Source: Candidatus Poribacteria bacterium (lineage in GTDB: Bacteria; Poribacteria; WGA-4E; WGA-3G). From it: a DNA stretch of 60,721 nt. The stretch lies in contig JAGFCB010000135.1 of the NCBI GenBank assembly GCA_022394775.1, forward strand, positions 1 through 60,721. The letters run 5' to 3'. The position numbers and the translations under genes are program-made. Below, one piece after another: positions 45,015-53,305 of the stretch. Every line of letters begins with the position of its first letter. The stretch's first letter is position 1. The notes beneath the pieces were generated by a model. It worked only from the letters and a program-made list of their open reading frames with translations. It did not search any database and had not been told where the DNA came from.

Positions 45015-48000
45015 ATGAGTTCGACACGTAATATAAATTTAAAACCGAAACATCTTGTTAATAGTCTTTTCATAGTGTCTATGCTTGGCATCCTTCTGCT
45101 TATTAACGGTTGTGTCAAGATGGAGGCGACGCGGAAAGCGGATTGGGAGACGCATTTTACGGACCTCCACTTTGTCAACCATAAACAGGGATGGATTGTC
45201 GGCGAGGGGGGTCTGATAGTCCATACGGCAGATGGTGGTAAAACCTGGAAGCAACAGGAAGTCGATACAACAGGTCCAGGGTTTCGCATAGATGATCTGA
45301 AGTTAGATTTCAAGGCGGTTTACTTTACGAACACGAACTACGGCTGGGCAGTCGGCGATGAAGGTTTAGTTGCGACAACTGATGATGGTGGTAAACACTG
45401 GACGCTGCAAAGGAGCGGTACCTCCGCGATGCTCCTTGATGTCTATTTTGATAATTCAAAAGAGGGTTGGATTGTTGGCGAAGATTCGGATGTCCTCTAC
45501 ACCGAGAACGGCGGCAAAACGTGGAACCGCTATGAGTATGTTAGCGAATTTATGCTGAACGGGGTCTGGTTCGTTGATGATTCAAAGGGTTGGGTTGTCG
45601 GGACACACGATAAAATTTTTCATACCAAGGACAGTGGCAAATCATGGCGAGAGCAGAGCAACCGTTTTGAAGGCGAACGCGATCGGATGATCAACGATAA
45701 TAAACAGGTCTTTTTCATTAGTGACAATGAAGGTTGGATCGTCGGCAGTGATGGTTCTATCTTTCATACGATGAGCGGTGGTGTCAACTGGGAACGCCAA
45801 GATAGCCGTATCCCACTGATTAACGGACACGTCCGAGATACTATCAATAGTATCCATTTCACAGATGAGAACTACGGGATCGCCGTGGCGGATGTCGGTT
45901 TCATCACGCGTACCCAAGACGGTGGCGACAATTGGCAATTGATGGATAGCGGCACCGAAAACAATTTAACAGGCATCCAGTTTACGACCCCGACAGAGGC
46001 GTGGGCAGTTGGCTGGTACGGTACAATTCTACACACGATGGATGCCGGGGCAACATGGGAGATGACGAGCGGTACGACAGCGAACGATCTCCAGAACGTC
46101 CAGTTTACGGATGCCAATCGTGCAATCGCAGTCGGCAGGCGGGGCACGATGGCGATGAGCAACGATGGTGGACAGACATGGAACGAGATTGAAACGGATA
46201 TCTGGGATGGTATTTGGAACATCTATTTCGCGACCGATAAACACGGCTGGGCGGTTGGTGAACGCGGACTTATCGTTCATACCAACGATGGAGGCGCGAA
46301 TTGGGAACGTCAGCGCGGTCCTTCCGCTTTTACGCTGCGTGCTGTCCATTTTGTGAGTCCTCAGGTCGGCTGGATTGTAGGCGATATGGGCAGTATCATA
46401 CACACAATTGACGGTGGAAAAACATGGCTTCCACAAGCTGCGACAGGCGATTTTCTCTCTTTGATGCTAACGGGTGTATTCTTTCTTGACGACAAGCGAG
46501 GCTGGGCTATCGGGTGGTACGGGGTCTGCCTCGCTACCGAAGACGGGGGCTTGACCTGGAACCAACAGACGACGGGTACCTTCAATGAACTCTACGCTGT
46601 CTATTTCGCAGATGAAAACACTGGCTGGATTGTTGGACAGTTCGGTGAGATTTTACATACGAAAAACGGTGGAAAACGGTGGAATTTCCAACGGAGTGGG
46701 ACACAAAAAAACCTGAATAAACTCTATTTCGCGGACACACAGCACGGCTTAATCGTTGGTGATGACGGCGCGATGCTTACCACTGTGAATGGCGGAAAAA
46801 AATGGGAAATGCAGGAGAGCGGAACCGATAACGATCTTTACGGTCTGGCACTCTCGCCTGACGGCGTTGTCGCCGTGGGTAAAGGTGGGATTGCGATGCG
46901 GTATTCGGTTGAAGAGGCGCAATTGCCAGCCAAATTGCCGCCTGTTGCTGAAGAACCAGAGATCGTCATTGCCGAGGAGGAGGCTCCGGTTGAACCCGTT
47001 GCTCACCATTGGGATATTATCCGTCAGGCGGCTTGGAGAACAGACTTTGCCGATACGCATTTTGTAGATACCGAAAACGGTTGGGCTGTCGGTTCTAAGG
47101 GAGTCATCGCGCAGACCACAGACGGTGGGAAAACGTGGCTACCGCAGCACAGCGGTGTCAGCGAAAACTTACGCGAAGTGGAATTCGTTGACGCACAGCA
47201 CGGCAGAGTTCTTGGGTCGGGTATCGTACTTCAGACCGAAAACGGTGGTGAAACATGGCAGCCGATCCTTCAAGCGACGAAACAAAATCTGCCTCGCGTT
47301 AGCAACATGCACTTCCTGAACGCCGAAGAGGGATGGCTTGGTGCCAGCATCGGGCAGATATTGCACACGACTGATGGCGGCAAGACGTGGGAAATCCAGA
47401 AGACGGGGACGACAACGGGGAACATTACCGATATTCATTTTGTCAACAGTCAAGTCGGTTGGGCAGTAACGCCTCAACGTCGAGATGGTGGGTTTATCCT
47501 GCACACTGTTGACGGTGGTGCCTACTGGAAGATCCAGGCGAAAACGAATCAACCGGGTGTTGCTATCTACTTTGCCGATGAGACCCATGGATGGGTGATT
47601 CTCGGTAACGGGAACTCCTTATTAACTGAAGATGGCGGCGAGACGTGGAAATTGCAAACCACGTCACAAAGCACACGCGGCTTGCGACGTGTTACCTTCC
47701 GTTCTCATGCGCAGGCGTGGGGGATCGGTGGTGGTGGTGCGTATATCACAGCGGACCAAGGGATGAATTGGGCACCAGTTTCTGTTGCCACAACCGCGGA
47801 TATGCTCGCCATGCGAGAAACCGATCCAGAGATACCGGAAACGTCCGAGTCAGAATCGGAGGAAGCAGAAGCGTCAGGAGAAGCAGTTGTAGAGGCACCG
47901 ACGTTGACCTACGACGAAACACCGGAAGAGATACAAAATCGGCTTCGCGCAGAGAGCCAACGTGCAGGTCGTTTTGCGCCTGAGGGTGAACTTCCACGGA

Positions 48001-49097
48001 ATGCCGAACGCGCGACACCGACACAGCAACAACAGCCACAACCGCCCCCTGAACCTCAGAGACGGCGACGACGCGGTGGGCAGCGAGTCGCCAGTGTGTA
48101 TTTCCTCGATGTGGAACACGCTTGGGCGGTTGGCAGTGCAGGCAGTATTTACTACTCCGCGAATGGTGGAAAAACGTGGGAACGTCAACTCGGTGAACAG
48201 GAGCGCAACGACTTCCGCGAAGTTCTTTTCTACGATGACAAAATCGGTTGGATAGCAGGTGAGGGGGGTGCCCTATTGGAAACGCAAGACAGTGGTCAGA
48301 CGTGGCGGAAACTTCCGAGTCAAACGCGTCAACGTCTCATCGGTGTACACTTTGCGAGTTTGGAACCGAAATGGGGCTGGGCAATGCAACGCGATGGCAC
48401 GGTGCTTTATACCACAGACGGCAACATTTGGACGGCAGGCGACACCCCTGAACGCCCGCCGTTTATGGAAGGCGATGCTCCGGGTTCATTCTCGCTGAAC
48501 GATGTGAGTTTCGGGAAATTTTCTGAAGGCTGGGCGGTCGGTCAATTTGGCGATATTATCCACAACAAAGATGGTGGTCCTACATGGACACTGCAGCGGA
48601 CGACAGCTAACGACAGACTCACAAGTATAGACATGAAGTTTGCACCGCTCGGTTGGGCGGTCGGGCAAGGTGGTGCCACGCAACGGACTATCAACGGTGG
48701 TCAATATTGGCGGATGCACGAAACCAAGACGAACTACGATCTTAACGCCGTCTCGTTTATTACCAAGCGGAAAGGTTGGGCAGCTGGTGAGGCTGGTATT
48801 GTACTAAAGACAATCGACGGTGGTTTTACATGGGAACCGAAATTGACCGGTATTCCGAAGAATTTGCACGGTATCCTTGCGCATTCCGAACAGGAAATCT
48901 ATGCTGTTGGTGAGGAGGGGACAATTGTCCGTTCAACCGATGGCGGCGAAACTTGGGAGCAAGAACATACCGACATTGATAACAACCTGTATGTTATCAG
49001 CCGTTCCAAGGACGGTAAAGCGTTGTGGGTTGTTGGGCAGTGGGGCGTTGTCCTGCGTCGGAACTTAGAGACGCAGGAACGGATGTCAATGCGGTAA
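45015..49097 (+). CDS. Giant lipoprotein with 28 Ycf48/BNR-like repeats
   Basis: A 1360-residue protein. From ATG 45015 (GGAGG six bases before) it has a lipoprotein signal ending LLLINGC, so it is anchored by lipid at that Cys. The rest is built of about 28 repeats of the form GWAVGxxGxIxHTxDGGKTWxxQ, typical of the Ycf48/HCF136 and sialidase-like beta-propellers. They fall in three blocks of 14, 6 and 8, separated by acidic or Pro/Gln/Arg-rich linkers (EEPEIVIAEEEAPVEPV; TQQQQPQPPPEPQRRRRR). Ycf48 itself has one propeller and helps photosystem II assembly; here no photosynthesis gene is present, so a surface binding or sensing role is more likely. The gene is followed by a good terminator. 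Confidence 0.82.
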   Translation: MSSTRNINLKPKHLVNSLFIVSMLGILLLINGCVKMEATRKADWETHFTDLHFVNHKQGWIVGEGGLIVHTADGGKTWKQQEVDTTGPGFRIDDLKLDFKAVYFTNTNYGWAVGDEGLVATTDDGGKHWTLQRSGTSAMLLDVYFDNSKEGWIVGEDSDVLYTENGGKTWNRYEYVSEFMLNGVWFVDDSKGWVVGTHDKIFHTKDSGKSWREQSNRFEGERDRMINDNKQVFFISDNEGWIVGSDGSIFHTMSGGVNWERQDSRIPLINGHVRDTINSIHFTDENYGIAVADVGFITRTQDGGDNWQLMDSGTENNLTGIQFTTPTEAWAVGWYGTILHTMDAGATWEMTSGTTANDLQNVQFTDANRAIAVGRRGTMAMSNDGGQTWNEIETDIWDGIWNIYFATDKHGWAVGERGLIVHTNDGGANWERQRGPSAFTLRAVHFVSPQVGWIVGDMGSIIHTIDGGKTWLPQAATGDFLSLMLTGVFFLDDKRGWAIGWYGVCLATEDGGLTWNQQTTGTFNELYAVYFADENTGWIVGQFGEILHTKNGGKRWNFQRSGTQKNLNKLYFADTQHGLIVGDDGAMLTTVNGGKKWEMQESGTDNDLYGLALSPDGVVAVGKGGIAMRYSVEEAQLPAKLPPVAEEPEIVIAEEEAPVEPVAHHWDIIRQAAWRTDFADTHFVDTENGWAVGSKGVIAQTTDGGKTWLPQHSGVSENLREVEFVDAQHGRVLGSGIVLQTENGGETWQPILQATKQNLPRVSNMHFLNAEEGWLGASIGQILHTTDGGKTWEIQKTGTTTGNITDIHFVNSQVGWAVTPQRRDGGFILHTVDGGAYWKIQAKTNQPGVAIYFADETHGWVILGNGNSLLTEDGGETWKLQTTSQSTRGLRRVTFRSHAQAWGIGGGGAYITADQGMNWAPVSVATTADMLAMRETDPEIPETSESESEEAEASGEAVVEAPTLTYDETPEEIQNRLRAESQRAGRFAPEGELPRNAERATPTQQQQPQPPPEPQRRRRRGGQRVASVYFLDVEHAWAVGSAGSIYYSANGGKTWERQLGEQERNDFREVLFYDDKIGWIAGEGGALLETQDSGQTWRKLPSQTRQRLIGVHFASLEPKWGWAMQRDGTVLYTTDGNIWTAGDTPERPPFMEGDAPGSFSLNDVSFGKFSEGWAVGQFGDIIHNKDGGPTWTLQRTTANDRLTSIDMKFAPLGWAVGQGGATQRTINGGQYWRMHETKTNYDLNAVSFITKRKGWAAGEAGIVLKTIDGGFTWEPKLTGIPKNLHGILAHSEQEIYAVGEEGTIVRSTDGGETWEQEHTDIDNNLYVISRSKDGKALWVVGQWGVVLRRNLETQERMSMR

Positions 49098-49119
49098 GTT
49101 ATGCCGTTTGGATGTATAG

Positions 49120-49146
49120 GGACAGGTCTTGCCCCTGTCCTTTTTT
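49120..49146 (+). terminator. Rho-independent terminator
   Basis: GGACAGG-TCTTGCC-CCTGTCC followed by TTTTTT, 22 bases after the giant lipoprotein stop and just before the next gene. Confidence 0.8.
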
Positions 49147-49157
49147 CAGAGAAAAAG

Positions 49158-49757
49158 ATGCGTAAACGTAAATCTATAGACGAGATTTGGACCCAGATTG
49201 CTGCAGACATAGGCGGTGAGTTTATTGACGGTGGCTTCTGGGGCAAAGATGTTATCATTTATACACACGGCGAATGGCAAATCCTACTCGATACTTACGT
49301 CGTTTCAACCGGAGAATCATCACATAAACTCACTCGGATGCGTGCGCCATTTATGAGCAGAGACGATCTCTATTTTAAGATCTCTCGTGAAGGCTTCCTC
49401 AGTTCCATCGGTAAATTCTTCGGCATGCAAGACATCGAAATAGGGGATCCGTTCTTTGATAAGCAGTTTGTCATCAAAGGCAACAATCCAGAAAAAATCA
49501 AACGCCTACTTGCTGACAATCGGATAAAGGAACTGTGCCAACTACAACCCAGAATTCACCTCAGAATTAAAGACGATGAAGGCAGGTTCGGCACTGATTT
49601 TCCTGAAGGTGTTGACGAATTATATTTTGAATGCATCGGTGTTATCAAAGAGACAGCGTTGCTAAAAGCACTGTTCGGGTTGTTCTGTCTGGTCTTAGAA
49701 CGTCTGGTTCAAATAGATTCGGCGTATGCAGATGATCCGCAAATTACGTTGAAGTAG
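49158..49757 (+). CDS. Protein of unknown function
   Basis: A 199-residue soluble protein from ATG 49158. It has an N-terminal SIDEIWTQIAADIGGEFI, a strand-rich middle and FFDKQFVIKGNNPEKIKRLL, a pattern seen in widespread uncharacterised proteins. I do not assign a function. An open frame extends upstream to 49101, but those codons fall in the terminator hairpin and are not likely to be translated. The ribosome site is weak (AGAGAAAAAG). It may be transcribed by read-through or from a promoter I could not find. The gap to the convergent esterase gene is 27 bases. Confidence 0.6.
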   Translation: MRKRKSIDEIWTQIAADIGGEFIDGGFWGKDVIIYTHGEWQILLDTYVVSTGESSHKLTRMRAPFMSRDDLYFKISREGFLSSIGKFFGMQDIEIGDPFFDKQFVIKGNNPEKIKRLLADNRIKELCQLQPRIHLRIKDDEGRFGTDFPEGVDELYFECIGVIKETALLKALFGLFCLVLERLVQIDSAYADDPQITLK

Positions 49758-49784
49758 CCGGGTAGTCCCTGTTGAAAAGGGTGC

Positions 49785-50699
49785 CTATCGCGACTGTGTC
49801 GGCTTTAAATGTTGCGCAAGGAATGCCTTCGTTAATTCCGGGACTTTGGGATCCCTGAACCAACCGTGCCCGCCGCCTTCTACCCGATAAAATGTAACCC
49901 GCACCCCTGCTTCTTCTAAAGCGTCCTTCAGCAACACACTCTGGTGAAACGGGACAAGTTTGTCTTGATCTCCGTGGATAATCAGAAAAGGCGGATCGTC
50001 TTTGGACACATAAGTGATAGGGTTCGCTTTCGCCACACGGTCTTTATGCTCCTGAATCGGTCCGCCGACCAATTGAGACTCCGGCGAATCAGGGGCATCA
50101 TGCACGAGTCCGTCCGGAAAGCGATGAGCGTCCATCTGCAGAAAATCCGTGGGACCGAAGTAATCAACGACGGCTTGTACTTGACTGGAGACTTCCAAGT
50201 TTTCTCCCACCTCAAATTCGGTTACATCGCCTGCTGTGCCGAGCATCGCAACGAGATGTCCACCGGCGGATGAACCCCACACTGCAAAGCGGTTTGGATC
50301 GAGATGATATGTTTCGGCATTAGCGCGCAGCCACCGGACAGCGGCTTTCACATCCTCGATTTGTGCCGGAAAGATGGCGTGCTGGCTCAAGCGATAGTTA
50401 ATACTCGCGCCTGCATAGCCAGCATTGAGATATGCCATTGGGGTATAGTGTGTCTTGTCTCCGCCGCGCCAAGCACCTCCGTGTATCCAGATAATAAGCG
50501 GTAGGTTCTCTCCTGTGTCTGCTGGTACATAGAGGTCGAGTTTCTGGCGTTCGTGCCCATCTTTAGCATAAACCAGATCGCGATGGGCTGTTACGCCGTC
50601 GGGAATCTTAGGGGAAGCCTCTCGGTTTCGACGTTGTGCCAATACCGCAATAGTGCCAAGGAAAAATAGGATTAATACGAGCGTGAGGATGATTCGCAT
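49785..50699 (-). CDS. Alpha/beta hydrolase, esterase/lipase type
   Basis: A 304-residue exported or membrane-anchored hydrolase. After an N-terminal hydrophobic segment (IILTLVLILFFLGTIAVLA) comes the BD-FAE/acetyl-esterase pattern: IWIHGGAWRGGDKTHY with the oxyanion HGG, the nucleophile elbow GSSAGGH, the acid in IIHGDQDKLVPFHQS and the catalytic His in GGGHGWF. It cleaves carboxylic esters, such as acyl groups on sugars; the exact one is unknown. Its ATG overlaps the stop of the upstream ribbon-helix-helix gene (TAATG), so the two are translated together and the regulator probably controls it. Confidence 0.85.
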   Translation of the reverse strand: MRIILTLVLILFFLGTIAVLAQRRNREASPKIPDGVTAHRDLVYAKDGHERQKLDLYVPADTGENLPLIIWIHGGAWRGGDKTHYTPMAYLNAGYAGASINYRLSQHAIFPAQIEDVKAAVRWLRANAETYHLDPNRFAVWGSSAGGHLVAMLGTAGDVTEFEVGENLEVSSQVQAVVDYFGPTDFLQMDAHRFPDGLVHDAPDSPESQLVGGPIQEHKDRVAKANPITYVSKDDPPFLIIHGDQDKLVPFHQSVLLKDALEEAGVRVTFYRVEGGGHGWFRDPKVPELTKAFLAQHLKPTQSR

Positions 50700-51034
50700 T
50701 ATTGATTATCTCCCGCGTTCTTAACGGTTTGCCTTGCGTCCTCGGCAATCATTGCTTCAAGTTCATCTCTCAAGCCTTGGATCTGCGCTATCTTCTCTGC
50801 CATCTTATCGAACATCTGCTGTTTAGATTTGATGCCTTCATCAATAAGAAACGCCGTCGCTTCGGAACGGCTGCTAAATTGTCCCGATTCCACGAGCTCA
50901 TCAATCCGACTGAGATTTTCCTCATCGACCCTGACCATTACCACATTATCTCTTCTCCGCGTTCCTTTTTCGTGCCGCGCGCCTCGTCTGCCACGCGGCC
51001 CCCTGCCTTGTTGTCTTGCATTTAATTTTGGCAT
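50699..51034 (-). CDS. Ribbon-helix-helix regulator (CopG/Arc-like)
   Basis: A 111-residue basic protein. A disordered Arg/Gly-rich N-terminus is followed by a ribbon-helix-helix unit (NVVMVRVDEENLSRIDELVE, SGQFSSRSEATAFLIDEGIK) and a C-terminal coiled coil (KMAEKIAQIQGLRDELEAMI). Such proteins bind DNA as dimers. The stop overlaps the esterase start by one base, so it is probably its repressor or an autoregulator. ATG 51034 follows AGGAGA; the TTG six bases upstream is less likely. The coiled coil is unusual for short CopG proteins and may bind a partner. Confidence 0.8.
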   Translation of the reverse strand: MPKLNARQQGRGPRGRRGARHEKGTRRRDNVVMVRVDEENLSRIDELVESGQFSSRSEATAFLIDEGIKSKQQMFDKMAEKIAQIQGLRDELEAMIAEDARQTVKNAGDNQ

Positions 51035-51132
51035 TGTCAATCTCCTTTTTGTAAAACACAGTTAATTTAATTACGCGTAATTATTATACAATATTACATA
51101 GAATATATTCAAGTCAAAATGGTATCAATAGC

Positions 51133-51244
51133 AGGACTTACGCAGCCCCACTGCAGGGTTTTGCTTGGGTATTTCTTCAGGGTTTGAAACCCCGCCTGCA
51201 GAGTGCGTCGGATGTCCGTTATCATGGAAAAATGCGTAAGTCCT
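51133..51244. repeat. MITE type B (112 bp) with shared cassette
   Basis: Perfect 12-bp inverted ends AGGACTTACGCA/TGCGTAAGTCCT. The interior (51146-51193, read on the - strand) carries the same module as type A copy 2: AACCCTGAAGAAA, then ACCC, AGCAAAA and CCCTGCA, TGGGG. The rest of the 51035-51355 gap holds only the leader of the zinc-ribbon gene. Confidence 0.8.
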
Positions 51245-51355
51245 AAATAGCCTTATTTCTTTCCGATGAGAAGATTGACATCGACTGAAATTTACGGTAT
51301 AATAGTTGATGTAGGTCAACCAACGAAAGCAGAATACCAAATAAGGAGATCCACA

Positions 51356-51601
51356 ATGAAGTGCGGGAGATGCGGTTCTGAGAAAGTTATGCCCAACTTG
51401 CGGATTCGGGATCGCTACGAGGCAGGAATGGGACAAGACTTAGAAGTCGAGGTACAGGGTAATCCTGATGCCTTAATCTTTAAGCAGGCTTATAGGGAAT
51501 CTCTACGAGCAACTGTTTGTGGTGAATGTGGTAACGTTGGTCTCTCTGTGGAGAATCCGCATCGGTTATGGAAAGTCTATACCGAACGAGAAAATTCGTA
51601 G
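51356..51601 (+). CDS. Small zinc-ribbon protein
   Basis: An 81-residue protein with two CxxC pairs (CGRCGSEKVMPN at the start and CGECGN near residue 60) that can hold one zinc ion. Between them is NPDALIFKQAYRESLRATV. Homologous small proteins are widespread but of unknown role. ATG 51356 follows AAGGAGAT at a good distance; an in-frame extension to 51266 has no ribosome site and overlaps non-coding DNA. It lies 77 bases before the phosphodiesterase gene on the same strand; a shared transcript is possible. Confidence 0.75.
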   Translation: MKCGRCGSEKVMPNLRIRDRYEAGMGQDLEVEVQGNPDALIFKQAYRESLRATVCGECGNVGLSVENPHRLWKVYTERENS

Positions 51602-51678
51602 GATGGACTTCTGGATCGGTTTTACGATTGATGTTTCAACACGGTCAGAAAATGCGCGTACATATTTAGGGAGTAGTG

Positions 51679-53172
51679 ATGACATCAAGCGAACCGGACT
51701 TCAAACGTCTTGTTTTTATCATAGTTGATGGGGCACCCTACAAAATTTTTAGAGCGTTGGTTGAAAACGGTGACCTGCCGCATATAAAAAGACATGTGGT
51801 AGATCGGGGTAGCCTGAACAAAGCGGTCTCGGCGTTCCCCTCAACAACAGGACCTGCCTTTATCCCTTTTTTCATTGGGTTGTATCCGGGCACAGCAAAT
51901 ATTCCGGGGATTCGGTGGTTATCTAAATCAAATTTCCAACGACCACACCGCTTCAACCGCCCCGGCATCTGCAGTTACATGGGACTTGATGGACTCAGTT
52001 TTGAAGCCGATTTACCGTCAGATGCCCCGACGCTATTTAATTTTTTCTCCCCTGTCAGCAACATTTACAATCTGCTCGCCCTTGGATGTCCGCCCGCCAA
52101 AAATCTGACGCGCTGGATTAAACCGTTTGTCTATACTCACGCGCATTTTTCGCATCGCTGGCGGTTCGTTAATCGGATTGCAATTCGTCGGTTACACGAA
52201 GCCGCTGAAGCAGGCGACCAATTCATCACGTGCCTCTTTCCGGCAATTGATACTTTTTCACACCTCACAGCGATACAATCGCCAGCGGTACTCCAGACCT
52301 ACCGAGAGATAGACGCTGCGATCGGTAAGCTTGTTAACATTTTACAAAAGGCGAATACTTTTGAAGAGACGCTTATCCTGATTACCAGCGACCACGGGAT
52401 GAGTGATACACACACACATATTGACATTCCACAGCATTTAGACAACAAGGGTTGGCGATGCCTACATTATCCGAAGGTTTGGCGGCAAGACGCAGTATCT
52501 GCCAGTATGGTATCGGGAAACGGGATGACGCATCTCTATTTTAAAGACAGTTCGGCTGAAAAAGGGTGGGGTGCGCGCACGCCTTTCGAGAAACTCTGTC
52601 AAATGGGTGTTGTTAACCCCCTTATTGAATTGGAAGGATTGGGATTCATCGCCGGGCAAAGCGAGACAGGAGACATTATGGTCCAAAGCCGAGGTGGACA
52701 GGGAAAAATTTCTTGCCACTCACTGGAAGTGGATCACGGAAACTCACAAAATGTAGAGTATTCCATGAAATGTGCAGACTCGCTACGTTTCTCTTACGAG
52801 TTTATAGGAACAGACCCGCTCGGATACGGTGTCTTCTACAAAAATCTGTCCTCACGCGACGCACTTCGTGAAACCTACGACAGTCCATATCCAGATGGAA
52901 TTGTTCAGTTGTGGCAAATTTTCAAGAGCGAAAGGACAGGCGATCTGGTTCTAAGTGCAGCGAATGGTTATGATTTGCGCGCCCGTTATGAGATACCGAA
53001 ACATCACGCGACACACGGTGCTTTAACTGCGGAGCACATGCACATCCCGCTTGCGACGAATTACCCAATCGCAGAGCAGTGTATCCGGTCTGTTGATGTC
53101 TTTCCGACGGTGCTAAGCCTCTGTGGTCACAATGTTTCGGGGTATCCGATTGATGGTCGGATCGTCCAGTGA
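51679..53172 (+). CDS. Type I phosphodiesterase/alkaline phosphatase-fold protein
   Basis: A 497-residue protein of the nucleotide pyrophosphatase/phosphodiesterase branch. It starts KRLVFIIVDGAPYKIF with the first metal Asp, has the nucleophile Thr in AFPSTTGPAFIPFF, ITSDHGMSDTHTHIDI with further metal ligands, and ATHGALTAEHMHIPL near the end. This family splits phosphate esters and phosphodiesters, such as nucleotides, phospholipids or autotaxin-type substrates. No signal peptide is seen. ATG 51679 is chosen because GGGAG lies five bases before it; the adjacent GTG is too close. Function in the cell is unclear. Confidence 0.82.
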   Translation: MTSSEPDFKRLVFIIVDGAPYKIFRALVENGDLPHIKRHVVDRGSLNKAVSAFPSTTGPAFIPFFIGLYPGTANIPGIRWLSKSNFQRPHRFNRPGICSYMGLDGLSFEADLPSDAPTLFNFFSPVSNIYNLLALGCPPAKNLTRWIKPFVYTHAHFSHRWRFVNRIAIRRLHEAAEAGDQFITCLFPAIDTFSHLTAIQSPAVLQTYREIDAAIGKLVNILQKANTFEETLILITSDHGMSDTHTHIDIPQHLDNKGWRCLHYPKVWRQDAVSASMVSGNGMTHLYFKDSSAEKGWGARTPFEKLCQMGVVNPLIELEGLGFIAGQSETGDIMVQSRGGQGKISCHSLEVDHGNSQNVEYSMKCADSLRFSYEFIGTDPLGYGVFYKNLSSRDALRETYDSPYPDGIVQLWQIFKSERTGDLVLSAANGYDLRARYEIPKHHATHGALTAEHMHIPLATNYPIAEQCIRSVDVFPTVLSLCGHNVSGYPIDGRIVQ

Positions 53173-53230
53173 TCCGTGTTTTAGACAAACCTACCGACTA
53201 ATATTTTTCATAAGCATTCCACTTTTTTGC

Positions 53231-53270
53231 AGAATTATGTACGCTTTCACCCCCAAGTCGCGTCACTATA
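53231..53270 (+). promoter_or_regulatory. Candidate ECF promoter of the sigma-clamp gene
   Basis: AATTATGTACGCTTT at 53233-53247, then CGCGTCACTATA at 53259-53270. The same words (AATTATGCACCCTTT, CGCGTCATTATA) lie upstream of the second sigma fusion at 57324-57360, with a spacing different by one base. CGTC is a common -10 word of ECF sigma factors, so self-activation is plausible. Confidence 0.6.
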
Positions 53271-53305
53271 TGTCATATAAAGCACTTTCTTTTTAGAGGC
53301 ATTTG

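Noticed and set aside
49101..49157. Extended start MPFGCIGTGLAP of the gene at 49158
   Set aside because: These codons lie in the terminator of the preceding gene.
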